5,233 nucleotides of DNA from Chloroflexota bacterium. Its GTDB lineage: Bacteria; Chloroflexota; Ktedonobacteria; Ktedonobacterales; Ktedonobacteraceae. This document shows, in pieces, positions 4,730-5,233 of the stretch. Within the stretch, counting starts at the first letter, position 1. The number at the start of each line of letters is the position of its first letter. The stretch lies in the NCBI GenBank assembly GCA_902812455.1, contig CADDZH010000180.1, positions 1-5,233 of the forward strand, in the 5' to 3' direction. A program made the translations under genes and the position numbers. The notes under the pieces were generated by a model. It was not told the DNA's origin. It made no database searches and saw only the letters and a list, made by a program, of their open reading frames with translations.

Positions 4730-5194
4730 ATGCAATTTAATCTCATCAACTGGTTGTTTCAAGACCCATATACGGCGGGGACAAGCGCTGGCTTATCGGG
4801 GCCGGAGCAATTTCATTTCTATATCCCCTGGCTGATCTTTTGCAGCGCCGGGCTGTTGCTCTGCTTCTACTATGCAGTAGAGGGGCGCAAACGTTTTGTA
4901 AGGAATCAGCCAATCATCAAGCGCATGCTTGACCGCTATCTGGGCTGGTTTGCGGTGATCTGCGTGCTTGGTTATCCATTGATGTTTGCGCGGGCATACC
5001 TGGATCAATACTTCTTTGCGTGGCGTTTCTGGCGCTACCTGTGGCTGGCTGCCCTGGTGGCGTGGGCGATAACATGGCTGGTTTACCTTGTGCGCAAGTA
5101 TCCGAAGGAACGGGCAAATTACCTGGCCTGGCAGAGGCGCCAGCAGTATATTCCCAAGAAGGGCAGCAAGCGCAAGGCGGTTTCTTCCAGATAA
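4730..5194 (+). CDS. Unidentified three-helix membrane protein
   Basis: I do not recognise this family. The 154-residue product has three predicted membrane helices (about 30-50, 71-89 and 102-121), rich in Trp, Phe and Tyr. It has a hydrophilic N-terminus with a DPYTAG stretch, and a strongly basic C-terminal tail (about 122-154, including QRRQQYIPKKGSKRK) that by the positive-inside rule should be cytoplasmic. No signal peptidase site, cysteine pair or catalytic motif is evident. The ATG at 4730 was chosen because AGAGG (4716-4720) and GGAG (4722-4725) precede it and it lies downstream of a well-formed promoter. A TTG at 4670 would add 20 residues but lies upstream of the expected transcription start and has no ribosome-binding site. 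It may be expressed from its own promoter or together with the membrane-anchored receiver, for which it is a conceivable but unproven partner. Confidence 0.82.
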   Translation: MQFNLINWLFQDPYTAGTSAGLSGPEQFHFYIPWLIFCSAGLLLCFYYAVEGRKRFVRNQPIIKRMLDRYLGWFAVICVLGYPLMFARAYLDQYFFAWRFWRYLWLAALVAWAITWLVYLVRKYPKERANYLAWQRRQQYIPKKGSKRKAVSSR

Positions 5195-5216
5195 AGGCTG
5201 GAGGTGGTGGAGAAGG

Positions 5217-5233
5217 ACGGGCGACCATAAAGG
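5217..5233 (+). repeat. Dispersed repeat ACGGGCGACCATAAAGG, copy 2, cut by the window edge
   Basis: This is an exact 17-base match to 860-876, beginning 22 bp after the stop of the last gene. If it follows the hairpin form inferred from the other repeats, the sequence just beyond the window should continue with TCGCCC or a similar right arm. Confidence 0.65.

Overview
The window is about 5.2 kb of bacterial chromosome, with every convincing gene on the + strand. It most resembles a Chloroflexota genome of the Ktedonobacteria kind. The grounds are the moderate G+C content, long signalling proteins with unusual domain fusions, an aa3-type oxidase gene cluster, and many short intergenic hairpin repeats of the GGGC…ATAAA…GCCCCTACA type. 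The assignment is an inference from general appearance, not from a search.

Left part (1-1029): the end of a respiratory oxidase operon. A 45-residue two-helix membrane protein (57-194) is followed after 24 bp by cytochrome c oxidase subunit III (219-833). A repeat-rich trailer of about 155 bp then leads to a strong rho-independent terminator with a perfect 15-bp stem (989-1029).

Middle (1030-3761): a promoter with an extended -10 and an 11-bp-spaced direct repeat precedes a small zinc-ribbon protein with a C-terminal membrane anchor (1184-1597). Next come a 44-bp double-hairpin repeat and another extended -10 promoter. These precede a 655-residue soluble signalling protein (1794-3761) with the order PAS, histidine kinase, receiver, OmpR-type winged helix. 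A complete two-component pathway is thus fused in one chain, but the receiver has Ser478 where the phosphoacceptor Asp should be.

Right part (3762-5233): a 273-bp spacer holds a second copy of the 44-bp repeat and an imperfect copy of the next gene's first five codons. It leads to a second receiver protein (4035-4664) that keeps its Asp but ends in two membrane helices. A promoter overlapping that gene's stop codon serves an unidentified three-helix membrane protein (4730-5194). The window ends inside another copy of a dispersed repeat.

The most interesting content is the pair of neighbouring, atypical receiver proteins: a kinase fused to a DNA-binding domain through a receiver that lacks the phosphorylation site, and a membrane-anchored receiver that retains one. 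A functional link between them is speculative. No mobile element gene, CRISPR array, tRNA or rRNA was seen.
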